DNA of 64,000 nucleotides, from the NCBI GenBank assembly GCA_032716605.1, contig CM064580.1, positions 37,554,573 to 37,618,572 on the forward strand. Reading direction: 5' to 3'. The first letter of the stretch is position 1; every line of letters starts with the position of its first letter. Below, piece after piece: positions 1 to 11,082 of this stretch. A program made the position numbers and the translations under genes. The stretch comes from Paralithodes platypus (Eukaryota; Arthropoda; Malacostraca; Decapoda; Lithodidae). The notes below the pieces were generated by a model. That model ran no database searches, was not told the origin of the DNA, and saw only the letters and a list, made by a program, of their open reading frames with translations.

Positions 1-514
1 CCACCACTCCTTCCAACCTTGGGTCGACTAGGAATTTAGTTGGGGAAACAAGGCCCCAGCAGAATGAAAACTAATATCTACTGGGAAATTCATAGTAAGC
101 ATGACATTGAGAAATATTGTATACTACTGATACTTAACCTAACTTTTATTAAAGAGAAAGAGAGAGAGAATTAGCAAAATTGTTTTCAATGTGAAGTGAA
201 GCATTGCTTCGTTCATATGAGCTCCCTACTCCCTCCCACAATCCACAGTCGTCTCTCCTTATCGTGACGTCAATGGTTCAGGCCCAGTGTTACCACAACG
301 AAATAGCGTGAGGCATTAGAGATTTCGCCCAGGCGAGTACCTTTCATTTATGAGTGAGTGTAGGGTGTATACGTTCGTGGTGTACCGTGTCATTCCGAAA
401 CTACACCATAGCACTTCTGTTTGACATCAAAATCGTTGTCAAAACCTCACGATTCATCACGGTTTGAGGTTCGTGACAAGTCGGCGCTATATTCTTGTAG
501 GTGCGAAAGGGGCA
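1..514. other. No gene recognised
   Basis: AT-rich sequence with a short GA run near 155-171. No long open frame, RNA-like fold or known repeat was recognised. Confidence 0.5.
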
Positions 515-975
515 TTAACCCTTAATTAGCGGCGAGCAACATAAGTCGAGTTAAAAAAAGCTGGACTATGTGGCGGCGCTCGACATAACTCGAGTGGCAA
601 TTTCAGCACGTAATGAGGCAGAGAGAGAGAGGCAAGTGAAGGCAGGGGAATAGCGAGGGTGTGACTGCTCCAGACCACGGGCGCGAACCTACTGACACAA
701 TCTCAGCTCCCTCCTCCTTTCTCTCACTCGCTACATACTCAATTATGTACTGAAAGTACCGAATTACCTGCTTTTTGCACTCGCGTTGCACGGTTATTGC
801 AAGAAAACTATCCATCATACAAGGATCGTTATGGTGTCATTCGAAAGCTCTGTTTATGCCCTTTTCAGGGATAGATAGGTACTTGTTTTACGTTCTGGGT
901 CTTATTTAGGCATGAAAATGATCACGTAAACAGCCCTATTTTGGCTAAAAACACCCCGCTGTGCGGTACACATAA
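515..975 (+). repeat. Rep-K dispersed repeat, copy 1
   Basis: Starts at TTAACCC and contains the string GGTGTCATTCGAAAGCTC near 833-850, followed by TTTAGGCATGAAAATG. The same order of blocks occurs at 10862-11274, 55250-55566 and partly at 42285-42513. The right edge runs into MITE-A copy 1. It is non-coding, and the TTAA start suggests a TTAA-targeting DNA transposon derivative. The 71-residue minus-strand open frame inside it is not supported as a gene. Confidence 0.5.
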
Positions 976-999
976 ATAAACCGCATAGGCCGCTCGTAA

Positions 1000-1372
1000 G
1001 GTGTTGGGAGGCAGACCGTTTGTTTGGTCTATGAATTAATTTATTCAAATATTTTATTAGTTTCCTCCCTAGACCTCCATCAAGCTTAGAAAAAATACTC
1101 CCTAGACCCCCCTACAAGATACATTTGTACATTTTTCGGTAGAAAAATGTCCTGGCCGAAGGCCGATTCCACTTAAAATTACAGGCTCGCTATCGCTCGC
1201 CAGGACAAAATCGACACCTAAATGTCACGAAAGGTCTTAAAATTGACAATGAAATGGAGCAAAAGGTGTTAAAATCGCCAAACTAATGGGCCGAACGTCT
1301 TATAATCTCAAAACTAGTGGGGCTAAACATTGGGGAGAAGGGGGTCCAGAAAAAAGGTCTGCCTCCCCTTAA
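1000..1372 (-). mobile_element. MITE-A copy 1
   Basis: Reverse-orientation copy of the roughly 370-bp MITE-A family. Its right end is GTCTGCCTCCCCTTAA and its left end the degenerate GTTGGGAGGCAGACCG. The middle carries GGCTCGCTATCGCTCGCC, the GGCCGAAGGCC hairpin and ATTTTTCGGTAGAAAAAT. It is non-autonomous with no coding capacity, and the flanking TTAA is kept only on the right. Confidence 0.85.
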
Positions 1373-1486
1373 GTCTTCCGGGTCTTGTCCCAGTCTGTGC
1401 CGAGCCGTCGTGGAGAGAGCTTCAAGATGAGATCCGCCTGCCCGCCCGTCCGCCCGCCATTCTGACCAGCTACACCCAACACCATG
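1373..1486 (+). other. GC-rich stretch ending in a splice-donor-like ATG|GTAAGA; possible exon
   Basis: About 114 bp that is clearly more GC-rich than its surroundings. It begins exactly where MITE-A copy 1 ends and stops at a consensus-like 5' splice site (GTAAGA at 1487-1492), followed by a T-rich AT-rich stretch as in an intron. One frame is open through it, but the peptide (with CAEPSWRELQDEIRLPARPP) matches nothing I recognise. It could be the 3' part of a host first exon, or chance. An RNA alignment would decide. Confidence 0.2.
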
Positions 1487-1492
1487 GTAAGA

Positions 1493-2078
1493 ATGTATTG
1501 TTTTGGTTTTTTTATAGTTACTTGTGATAAAGTATCTCCTTGATAGTATTTGCCTTTACCTATCATGCATATTTGGTATGGTTTAGCTGTAATAAAGTAC
1601 TGTATATCCTACCTCTTTGGGTGCTGGCTATGCAGAGTGAACGAATTCCGTTGGCCTACTTTGTAAACCTGCTACTGATATCAGGAAAAACTTCGATAGC
1701 ATTTCAAGGAATAAGATGAAAACATATAATATAAAAATAACGTTAAGAGAAAAAATAGACAGTATACGCGAATTTGTTGTGTGAGGGACAGTATTGCGTA
1801 TACTTCTAGCGATGGCTCCAACTCGATTTGGGTATTAAAGTTATTTCCATTCATCTATTTATATCCTTACTTATCGGTTTCTGGTATTAAAAACTGTGGC
1901 ATTTTAGTTATAAAACTATACCAGGTTAGGTTAGGTTAGGCTAATAAAAAACGTAATTGCATTTATTCTTAATATATAAAAACATGAAATATGAAGGAAA
2001 GCTAGGAAATAAAAAGGATCAATGCTTAAATCGATTTGGAGCCATTGCTAGAATTGTATCCAGTATTGTAGACAATCT
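1493..2078. other. No gene; short telomere-like AGGTTAGGTTAGG run
   Basis: AT-rich and without a supported gene. Positions 1922-1944 hold about four head-to-tail AGGTT/TTAGG units, the arthropod telomere pentamer, too short to be more than an interstitial remnant. Confidence 0.5.
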
Positions 2079-2261
2079 GCCTTGTGATGAACAACACTAA
2101 GCACACTGCCTTGTGATGAACAACACTAAGCACACTGCCTTGTGATGAACAACACTAAGCACACTGCCTTGTGATGAACAACACTAAGCACACTAGACTT
2201 GGATACATCCAATCTGCCTTGTGATGAACAACACTAAGCACACTAGACTTGGATACATCCA
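2079..2261 (+). repeat. 29-bp minisatellite
   Basis: Unit GCCTTGTGATGAACAACACT plus AAGCACACT, in direct tandem at 2079-2195 with an exact 29-bp step. One more unit follows a 20-bp spacer (AGACTTGGATACATCCAATC), and the spacer itself is partly repeated after that unit. Confidence 0.9.
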
Positions 2262-2402
2262 AGCACCGTGTACCTTCAGTAGACTCTGCTGTGTATTCAG
2301 TTCCTCGGTTTTCTCGGTTTACTGTAATATTAAACATTAGTTGGTTGTAATATTACGACGTGGTCATTTGTGGGTAAGTTTCATATACATATGTCATGGT
2401 TT

Positions 2403-2411
2403 ATATATACA

Positions 2412-2490
<79 letters not shown>
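2403..2490. repeat. (TA)n microsatellite with internal CAGTATA / ACTGTA interruptions
   Basis: Long TA run that abuts the 3' end of the minus-strand Penelope-like copy. A second TA run abuts the 3' end of the plus-strand copy at 4194. Confidence 0.95.
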
Positions 2491-2493
<3 letters not shown>

Positions 2494-3535
2494 AGTATAG
2501 CCAGGTAATAGATTCTCTTTTAAACAGACGAGGTTAAAGGCAATAGCAGTTTCAGCATTTAGTATTTTATTGTTACAGTTTTCAATATTTCTAACAATTT
2601 TCCTCTGGGGTTCAGAGATGAGGTACAACAGGTTAGCAAAATTCATGGTGGATCCAACGTTTCACAAGTAAACATCTTGCATCTTCAGGGAATGGGCAGG
2701 TAATGATTAGAATAAGGACAAAGCAACATATTTATACAAAATTCGAGGATCAAGAATAGGTAGGTGGGCGGAGCTACTGGGTGTGGGGTGGCTGTTCATT
2801 GGTGGAAGGCAGTCTATTCGCGAGACGGGCACTAAATCTTATCGGTGGTTGGTTGTTGGCTGTGGGTGGCTGTGATTGGTTGGTGTTGTCAGTAGTGTGC
2901 TGATCGCGGAAAGGTACGGGAGGGGGGCACAGGGCGAGAGGAATGAGGGCAGTATGCCTGTAGCGCTTGCCTGAAGGAAGAATTTGAAGGTCTTGTGTTT
3001 GGTTGTTGATGCTGGGGTTGAGCGTTTGGATATATAGAGCTTCTAAAATAGCTAGTCTTCTGGGGTCTGATTCTTTGTCGAGTATGGTAGTTTGTTTGTC
3101 TAGGTCGGCGCGAGTTAGGGCAAGATGGTGGGGGGCTTGATAGTGATCTTTTATAGCGCCAGATTGAAGGTGGAGGGTTAGTCGACGGGAAAGGCGAGTC
3201 TGTGTCATTCCAACATAGGATAGGGGTCCACAGTCCCCAGAGGTGCAAATATGCTGGTATATCACATGATCGTCTTTCGGTTGGTTGGTGGAAATGGGGC
3301 GGTTACGGAGGACAAGGTTGGAGGTCTTAGGAGATTTGTAGTAAATAATGAGTTTTATTTTATTGTCAGGGTTGGTGGGGAGGACGTTTTTGTGAATTAT
3401 TTCTTTCATAATGGATTCGTCTGTTGTGTGGTCGGAAGATATGTAGTTTCTGTAGAAAAATGTAATGTCATTGGCCGGGTTGGTGCTAGGGGGGTCTTGT
3501 TTGTACCATTTTTCTAGGTGGTGGTTCAATCTGGT
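2494..3535 (-). mobile_element. Penelope-like retroelement, 5'-truncated copy 1
   Basis: Minus-strand fragment covering the end of the Penelope-like reading frame, with its GIY-YIG endonuclease, and the 3' untranslated region. The 3' end meets a TA microsatellite near 2494. The reverse transcriptase half is absent, so the copy is 5'-truncated. From 3168 leftward it is nearly identical to the inverted copy at 3536-4193. Penelope-like elements often occur as inverted or tandem partial dimers, so this layout fits the family. Confidence 0.85.
2774..3529 (-). CDS. Penelope-like element polyprotein C-terminus with GIY-YIG endonuclease
   Basis: 251-residue open frame. Residues 87-170 form a GIY-YIG nuclease: a C..GDC cysteine pair (95-100), YVGMT (105-109), the catalytic-region arginines in TRLSRRLTLH (111-120), H129, and the candidate catalytic glutamate in LEALYIQTLNPSIN (162-175). 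This linked endonuclease is typical of canonical Penelope-like retroelements and nicks DNA for target-primed reverse transcription. Residues 1-86 are the linker after the reverse transcriptase, which is missing. The tail (about 185-251) is proline- and glutamine-rich. The first ATG lies next to the inverted-copy junction, so the real protein began upstream. The endonuclease core shows no stop or frameshift, which suggests a recent insertion, but the element cannot be autonomous without its RT. Confidence 0.85.
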   Translation of the reverse strand: MNHHLEKWYKQDPPSTNPANDITFFYRNYISSDHTTDESIMKEIIHKNVLPTNPDNKIKLIIYYKSPKTSNLVLRNRPISTNQPKDDHVIYQHICTSGDCGPLSYVGMTQTRLSRRLTLHLQSGAIKDHYQAPHHLALTRADLDKQTTILDKESDPRRLAILEALYIQTLNPSINNQTQDLQILPSGKRYRHTALIPLALCPPPVPFRDQHTTDNTNQSQPPTANNQPPIRFSARLANRLPSTNEQPPHTQ

Positions 3536-4193
3536 GGTTCAATCTGGCGCTATAAAAGATCACTATCAAGCCCCCCACCATCTTGCCCTAACTCGCGCCG
3601 ACCTAGACAAACAAACTACCATACTCGACAAAGAATCAGACCCCAGAAGACTAGCTATTTTAGAAGCTCTATATATCCAAACGCTCAACCCCAGCATCAA
3701 CAACCAAACACAAGACCTTCAAATTCTTCCTTCAGGCAAGCGCTACAGGCATACTGCACTCGTTCCTCTCGCCCTGTGCCCCCCTCCCGTACCTTTCCGC
3801 GATCAGCACACTACTGACAACACCAACCAATCACAGCCACCCACAGCCAACAACCAACCACCGATAAGATTTAGTGCCCGTCTCGCGAATAGACTGCCTT
3901 CCACCAATGAACAGCCACCCCACACCCAGTAGCTCCGCCCACCTACCTATTCTTGATCCTCGAATTTTGTATAAATATGTTGCTTTGTCCTTATTCTAAT
4001 CATTACCTGCCCATTCCCTGAAGATGCAAGATGTTTACTTGTGAAACGTTGGATCCACCATGAATTTTGCTAACCTGTTGTACCTCATCTCTGAACCCCA
4101 GAGGAAAATTGTTAGAAATATTGAAAACTGTAACAATAAAATACTAAATGCTGAAACTGCTATTGCCTTTAACCTCGTCTGTTTTTTAAGAGA
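3536..4193 (+). mobile_element. Penelope-like retroelement, inverted and more strongly truncated copy 2
   Basis: Plus-strand copy of the same element, near-identical to 2508-3168 read backwards. It starts inside the endonuclease at the residues QSGAIKDH and keeps the rest of the frame (to the stop near 3932) plus the 3' untranslated region. It ends at a TA microsatellite. It retains the EALYIQTLNPSIN block but lacks YVGMT and the arginines, so it cannot make a nuclease. A 155-residue open frame starting at 3465 only reads through antisense of copy 1 into copy 2. Confidence 0.85.
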
Positions 4194-4229
<36 letters not shown>

Positions 4230-4639
4230 ATTATATATACTTATCTTTATTATTTATCGTTGTATTTTACTTATTTATATTATTTGTACTGGGATACATA
4301 ATTAGTACTAATTGTATATTAAGGCCTTAAGGGCATGACTTATGTTTACTTTTGGCCCTTGGACCCGCACGGAAATAATATTATTACTATTATTTATTTT
4401 AGTGTCAGTCCTCACTGTGACTTCGACCACCCTCATTTTATCGATTTTATAAAAGGTTTAAACGGTTACATTTTACCTTTTTGCTATCATGTGGACCGGT
4501 ATTAATTAGTACTAAATTACTAATAGTGGCAATGTGAGCCTTAAAAGTATATTTGGGTAATTATCAAGGACTAGACCCGTATTGGAATGATTTTATTATT
4601 TGAATTAAATAATTAAATTTGAATTAAAGTCTTTCTGAA
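4194..4639. other. TA microsatellite followed by AT-rich DNA, no gene
   Basis: TA run to about 4218, then AT-rich sequence with several ATTAGTACTAA-like words. No coding signal seen. Confidence 0.5.
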
Positions 4640-5100
4640 ATTATTCTATAATTGCACCTACAGTATACGAGCTAAACACATTATTATTGTAATTAGCAGG
4701 AAGTTACGACGAGGTAAGTGATGTGGTATAGGTGGCAATATGAGGAAATGGATTTATAAGAGCATTCCGCCCCCTCTGACCCCCTTACGAAAATCTACGG
4801 TTACTCACTCCACCCCAACTTTCTACCCAACCAGCGGGGGTGTGGGGGCGGCAGCCCCCTCCCATAATACTAGGATAGGTTAGGTAAAGTTGTTAGGTTA
4901 GGCTAATGTCTCTCTGAAACATTGTAAAATCCGTGTCACATCTAGATTGCTAGACTTTTGTCAGAGGGGGTGGAATGCCCTTATAATCCATTTCCGCACA
5001 TTGCCACCTATACCACATCACTTACCTAATCGTACCTTCCTGTTAAATATAATAATATTTGTTTTAGCTCGTATAGGTGTAATTATAGAAATTTACCGTC
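4640..5100. mobile_element. Foldback element with about 140-bp inverted arms
   Basis: The left arm (4640-4785) and the reverse complement of the right arm (4958-5097) share long blocks: GTGATGTGGTATAGGTGGCA, GGAAATGGATT.ATAAG.GCATTC and CCCCCTCTGA. Between the arms lie about 170 bp with a C-rich patch and a TAGGTTAGG-type run (4872-4900). No reading frame spans it. It is best read as a non-autonomous inverted-repeat transposon, superfamily unknown. Confidence 0.65.
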
Positions 5101-6725
5101 TGTTTATACAGAACTACGGATTTCATCTGAACTTCATATTATATCTATACCTTGAATTATGACAGGAGTGGGTTAAACTTGATAGCTTAATAACTATGTG
5201 TACATTTATCTTGCAACTAATTTGCTTGGGAAACATTTAATCAGACTTACTTGCTCATCAATGCTCACATACTGGTGTAACTTCTAAAACCTTCTATCAT
5301 GGTGGTGTTTTGTTTTTACTTTTTTTTTCTACATATTTTTTTTCATTTTTTGTATTGGTAAATCTTCAATACTTTATTCGAGTACAGGACTATTAGGCCG
5401 TATTATTTTCGGCCGTAAGATGTTTAGGCCGTAAGATGTTTAGGCCCCAGGAACCTTTAGACCGTGAGATGTTTAGGTCGTAGGATAATAACATTAAATT
5501 GAAACACCATATATAGAACCATATGTTTATTAGTTTAGTAATAGGCCTAGTAAAAATAACTACATTAAAAATATAAACACTACATAATATATATATAAAA
5601 GATAAACAGGTGACTGTTGTCTTCAGGACTCGATACAAGGTGCTGAGAGGTGACTGCAGGCAGACAGAAGTTGGGAAGTCTTTATTTCTTTATTTGTATA
5701 CTGGTCCCATAAATTGAACAGGCGACCCTGCATATTCTTGATTTTTTTCCTTTGATATCTGTTTACTTTCTTTTCTTTTACTAATGTTACTTGCATGGGT
5801 ACTAGTGAGGCTTCTGGAACTTTAAATGTTTATGTTCGGTCTCTGTCTCGAGTCGGCTACCCCCAGCAATGGGGCATGTGCCTGAGAAATGAAATAAAAC
5901 TAATATGTCACTAACCACTGGCGTCCTGAGCTTTACACGAAGAACAGTACCAGTTGGGTAACTCGTAAACTCCACTGACAATGTCCAAATACTGTTGTTT
6001 GGAAAAAAAAACGTATTGCAAGCACGATGTTGCCATCCACCTTAATAAGTTGAAAAATTATGTTCCATGATGTAGCGATGAACAAAACTCCAATAGAATA
6101 ATCTCGATAATATTTGGTCATTTAGGCCGTAAAACTAAATACTTATCTCGGACGGATATTACCCCTGTGAAACCATGATGGCTGAGGTTGGGTGAGCTCT
6201 TAGATTGTTACCGGTACTCTGTACGGTAATCAATCTATTGATAGGGTCACTGATACAAATATTGTCCATAAGATGTTGGACAAAGAAGATTGTGAAATAA
6301 ATATAGATTAAGTAGTAGACTTATAGTGGTTGGCATGGTTTAATAATATTAGGTTATCAAAAGAATACTCCAAAACAAATATTTGTACAAATCACATATT
6401 ATGAAATACTGCTGTAGTACAGTACACTTTCCCGTGGTACTAAGCCCGTTGTTGCCATAGGACTGGTGCGAGAAGGCTGGTGGTGGTAAAGCTGGGTTTG
6501 GGGCTGGAAGGAGTCTGGTCACTTTGGCTTTCCATAACTTAGAGGCAGGAGGGAGGACTGGGAGGTGTGTGTGTCTATTCTGAATGCTCACTGGTAACTT
6601 TCTAGCTTCTCGTTTGGCGAAACTGGCGGGAAGGCAGCTCAGCGTCAAGTTTCACCATGCTTTGGCTGCATGGCATCCCGTGGGGAATCCTGTTTTAGTT
6701 TGCTGACTATAAATAGTAAACCGCA
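5100..6725. other. No gene; short GGCCGTAAGATGTTTA direct repeats
   Basis: AT-rich. At 5396-5485 there are four degenerate direct copies of TTAGGCCGTAAGATGTTTA, and another GGCCGTAAAACTAAATA occurs at 6124. Small open frames in both directions show no family resemblance and are not supported. Confidence 0.45.
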
Positions 6726-6729
6726 TTGG

Positions 6730-6893
6730 GAGGTTGAGGGCATGGATGCGTTTGCGGAAGTACTTCCGCTATTCAAACTCGCTGATATTCGCCGAATTTT
6801 TCGCTAATAATTATCCGCTGATAAAAATTGGACTTCTGCTGCACTGGACTTTGCGGTTTTCGGAAGTGAATGCGGAAGTGCCCACCTCTGATA
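6730..6893. mobile_element. hAT-like MITE
   Basis: The right end reads GCCCACCTCTG, the reverse complement of CAGAGGTGGGC, an end form common in hAT elements. The left end has the weaker match AGGTTGAGGGCATG. Both ends carry GCGGAAGT words in opposite orientation (6754-6770, 6866-6880). It is about 160 bp and non-coding. The 8-bp target duplication expected for hAT was not resolved by eye. Confidence 0.4.
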
Positions 6894-6929
6894 CTTATAC
6901 TATAGTGAACTAAAATATCTGGTGAGGGA

Positions 6930-7155
6930 ATAATTCGCTGATATGACTTAGTCTGCCCGTGGTCCTAAATAAGTGAGATTGGGAATGCTCGTTTTCTGTG
7001 ACACCCGTGTATGGTTTTCTATGGTGCTTTGTAGGGGTAACTGTGGCAAAAATCATGAATAGAGTGGAAAAAGGTGTGTTTGGGGTATAAAGTTAGTTCT
7101 GACAATAAATCCTTTTTATTATGTCGATCATAGAAGAACCATCAATACTTATTTT
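6930..7155 (+). repeat. Rep-L copy 1, first part
   Basis: Matches 19355-19520 in order: a CTTAGTCTG block, TGACACCCG..TA.G.TT.TCTA, then GTAGGGGTA, then ATGAATAGAGTG. Continues at 7970-8312 beyond an inserted MITE-C. Confidence 0.6.
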
Positions 7156-7950
7156 TATTTAACCCCTTCTGTACCGGCGGTGTCTTTTTAATTTGATTCT
7201 AGCTATATTTAGACAATTTTGTGCAGTTTTAGAAGTACTTTGGTAGCAAAATAAGTAAAGTGAGATAGATCGAAGATTGTTAATTGCTGGAGGCCCTTTT
7301 AAAATCCTGCTCAGGTAATGTTCCAGAAGTGTGGCAAAATTAGCAATGTGGCCCCATATGGGGACCGGCACTTTAAACGGCTCTCGCCCGAAAACTGATT
7401 GATGGATTTTAAATTTCTTGTTACCAATAGAAACTACAAGTAATGTTTAATATTAGGTTAAGAGCAAATCACACTACTGTAAATATTAAGTCTTTAAAAC
7501 AAAAAAAGTAGTGAAAGAAAGGGTCAACAAAAGTGAGGCATATCTCATACATTACATAAGCTGGATTAATTGGTTGCAGGGCCGTGGAGGGGATGGCTGA
7601 GGGTCTTGGGTGACAACAAGGTAAAACTCTGGGGCTAAAAAAAAGTTCAATAGGAAGGGGAAATTTGTAGTACACATTTGGGATTATGGACCCCAAATGG
7701 TGACCGGACAGGTTGGTACAGGAAAGGGGAGGAGAGAGAGCGACGGCTCACACCCTCTCCCAGTCGTAGCACGATGCGGACTGACTGCTCGTTGTCCTAA
7801 CTTTTTGCCATCGGCCTCTGGCCGTGAAATATTTGCGAAAAACCTGTTTTACGCATATTTTTTGCCCCATATGGGGCCAATAAACCTGAATATAATCGTC
7901 TAATAGTAGCCAGAATAAAGTTAAAGAGACGTCGCTGGTACAAAGGCGAT
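7156..7950 (+). mobile_element. MITE-C copy 1, split by an insertion of about 570 bp
   Basis: The left half (7158-7300) starts TTTAACCCCTTCTGTACCGG. The right half (about 7880-7950) reads ATAATCGTCTAATAGTAGCC, then GACGTCGCTGGTAC, then CGATTAA, as in other MITE-C copies. The intervening DNA (about 7305-7878) is bounded by GCCCCATATGGGG-type words (7350, 7862) and is absent from other MITE-C copies, so it looks like a later insertion of an unidentified element. Confidence 0.6.
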
Positions 7951-7969
7951 TAATAGAACAATAACTGAT

Positions 7970-8312
7970 TTTCCGTAGGTCAGGGGAGGACTCTGTGATT
8001 CTCTAACTGATGGGGACTTAAGTCTGTTCTCTCTGGCTAGAGTCTGGATAGTCTTGGACGTTGTGGAAGGTCTCTAATCGGTTCCTTTACGATTAGTAAC
8101 GTTGAGCCTACTTTTACTGGCTTCGAGCACTGTTTTGGTATTGGAAGCAAAAAGCCTACCTCTGTTAGCTTCGAACCTAACTCGAAAGTTGGTAGCGTCG
8201 AGCCTACCTGTAGTAGCATCGAGCCTAGTTGTATTGGCAGCATCAAGTTTACCTCTGTTAGCTTCAAACCTAACTTGTGTTTTGGCAGCATCGAGCTTAC
8301 CTCTATGACCAT
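7970..8312 (+). repeat. Rep-L copy 1, second part, with degenerate GCATCGAGCCTACC tandem core
   Basis: Begins CAGGGGAGGACTCTG, as in 19721-19736. It then carries 5-6 degenerate tandem units of the type GCATCGAGCCTACCTCTGTT plus AGCTTCGAACCTAAC. Both strands give short open frames through this region (60-90 residues) because the units happen to lack stops. These are not genes. Confidence 0.65.
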
Positions 8313-10861
8313 TTAACGGATTGCTCCAAAATTGGCTAATATTCTGATTGAGGTGGCTTAGTTAGAGTCTCTTTTTTTGCTGCTATTCCTGGGTTTCTGG
8401 TGTTGAGGATAAGTAGGGCTTGTGGGCTGTGATGTCTGATGTTCCAGGTGAGAAAGGCGTGTTGATGCTGGTGTCGGTGAGGACTTATATCCTTGTTATT
8501 CAGAAATCAGGATCGCAATGATGCTGGCTATTATGTTTCTCTTGTATATCAAGGACGGATCTTAGGAATCAATTGGGTAAAAACTATCTCATTTAAATGT
8601 TTAGCTTCCACAAGTTCCTCCTAAGCTCAATAACATTGTCTAATAATGACCAGGATAAATTGTGAACATGTATCATTATCTTTTAGGGCTTAATAATTTT
8701 TGTATAGGTTCGATTAGGATAGCTCGATAGGATAGATTGGTATATAAAGTTACACACACACAGACACATACACAGAGAGGATTCAAGGATAAAACAGAAG
8801 TATACAAGGCAGAGGAATTCAACCACACACACCAAAATATGAAACAAAAGTCATATATTCGAAATATATGATTTAGTTTGTTAGGAAGGAAGTCGCCCTC
8901 TGCATTAATTAAGTTTTGATAAGCAACGGGATGTAGGTATGCAAGGATTCTCTTACACACGCTGCGCAGGGATAGAGGTAGACTAAGACTGAAATGTCTT
9001 TCTCTCTCTCTCTCTCTCTGTATTATTCATTGACAGAGAGAGAGAGACGCGCACACACTAATATATATATACAAATAAAGCTGGGCCACCATAACTCTTA
9101 CCTTGCCTGTGAGTTATCTAATGAGAGAGTTATATACCGTTGAAGTGAATGGTTTTACCGAGATAATGCAACCAGAGTTGGTGAAGAATTCGCGGTATTC
9201 ACATTCACGGTTGTTTTGTCCACTGGATACTTCATCTACAGTCACTTCGTTCACAATTCGTCCAATATTTACCTTAATCTTATTATACCTCTGCTTATTC
9301 AACTTAGTATAGTCGCATTTAAGATTAATGTATCCTAACCCTTGTCATACATATATCAAAAATTATATTGTCGTCACTGAAAATTCTGACTTACGACAGT
9401 GCGAATTCGAAAGATGTTGGAATTTTTTTTTTTTTTTTTAGTCCACATGACTTTTATCAAGGATTATATATTTTTGTGTGGCTTTTGCTACTGTAATATT
9501 GAGCTACAATAGATTGTGCTAAATGTAATTATTGTCGCTGAAAATATATGTAGAATGAATAATTTGGCTTTGCATGCTTATTTCGAATTGCCCAAGTCCC
9601 GATTTGTATTGTATTTACCTTATATAAAAAAACAGCTGTTGATGATGAATAAATTCTGACGACACATTTGGAATGAGCCTTGAAATACGTCTTCTTTCAT
9701 ATAAGTGTTTCTTTTGAGGGGCTGCTTAGCGTATACAAAATGATGACTGTATTTATGGACTGTATGACACCAACCGCATACGTCTAAGAATGCGGCTGTG
9801 ACTCTCCAAGATTCTTGCAAAAGACTCTAGCGCTAAATCGCTTGTTGTGTGTAGAAGTCTAGTGTATGAAATGCATGTTGAATGTTACTGTGCTGTTTGA
9901 CTGGCTACCACAATAATATTATAACCTCACCTTAGCTTATTATATTATTACATTAGCCAAGGTTTACATAATTTTGTCCTGTATTGATAATTTGGCAGTG
10001 AGGGAAGGTCGCTCTCCCCCTGGTTTTATGTGCAGTTTGTGTCTATATATGATTTAAATTAATGTATATAGCATTGATAATAACATATAAAGGCTTGGCT
10101 ATCGTTGCCGTGTACGTGGCCGAGAAATTATCGTCCCAGACACAATATGTGGCAAGGAATCGTATATTTATTCCTGCACTAACTGACACTGGTATGTACA
10201 CAGACGAAAATATTAGCATAAAATCAAGTTTTTGTTGCATATGCTTGATTGTTGCTTTCAAAGCTTCCTCATTCCTTGCCGTAAATCTGTAACTATAATT
10301 TATAGCCGCATAGTTTACCAGATAAAGTGAACTGTGCGCATACAGTGAGGCAAATCATTTTGTGACTGCTCTTTGCATGATGGGGATGAAAATGTTCATA
10401 TACAAACAAATATTCATGGGACATACATTTTGAAATGGTCTGTTTAATTACGCACAATTTTTTTTTTTTATAAGGCATACCGTTTTACAATGATAATTAG
10501 AGGGTTTGATTTTTTCCTAACTAAAATTAATAGAAGACCGTTTCCTAGTGTGTGTATGTATAATAAAGTACATTAAAAGTAATTTGTATGCTCTAAAACC
10601 GACTGAGAATGAATATTTACGGCCCGATGGCTATATTATATAAGTTGAAAACAACCATTTTAAAATATTTATATAAAATCCAAATTGATAATAAAATATT
10701 TCTGAATGAACCATCGAAAGAGCAGAATTTGTGATTCCGTTTTACAAACACATATAGTTATTTTGTGAATTTCCGAAATATCTTGTGTTTGCGGAAAATC
10801 ACAATTTTTTCCTCCAAATATTCATTATTCAAGATATTTTTTAGAAGTTTCATGATTTTCT
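8313..10861. other. No gene recognised
   Basis: AT-rich DNA with a CA-rich patch at 8750-8775, a CT run at 9001-9019 facing a GA run at 9035-9046, a T run at 9423-9439 and another at 10458-10470. No open frame here resembles a known protein, and no RNA gene was seen. This is one of the two longest stretches without an identified repeat. Confidence 0.45.
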
Positions 10862-11051
10862 TTAACCCCTTCCCGATGGGTCCCGTTACCAAATGGGCAC
10901 CAAAATCAGCTTATTATATATCCTGGGAGTGAGGCAAGCAGTTTTAGGCAGTGCAGAACCCCATTATCCATCGTCGACCAAGTCTGGGCCGGCACTGATG
11001 TACTGTAACTTAGCGAAAACAGCTCAAAACTGCTCATTGTTTAGCGATTTT

Positions 11052-11082
<31 letters not shown>

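Noticed and set aside
3251..3517. 88-codon plus-strand frame
   Set aside because: Antisense of the Penelope-like endonuclease frame.
9103..9312. Opposing 62-69 codon frames
   Set aside because: Both strands open by chance in AT-rich DNA. No recognisable protein or splice context.
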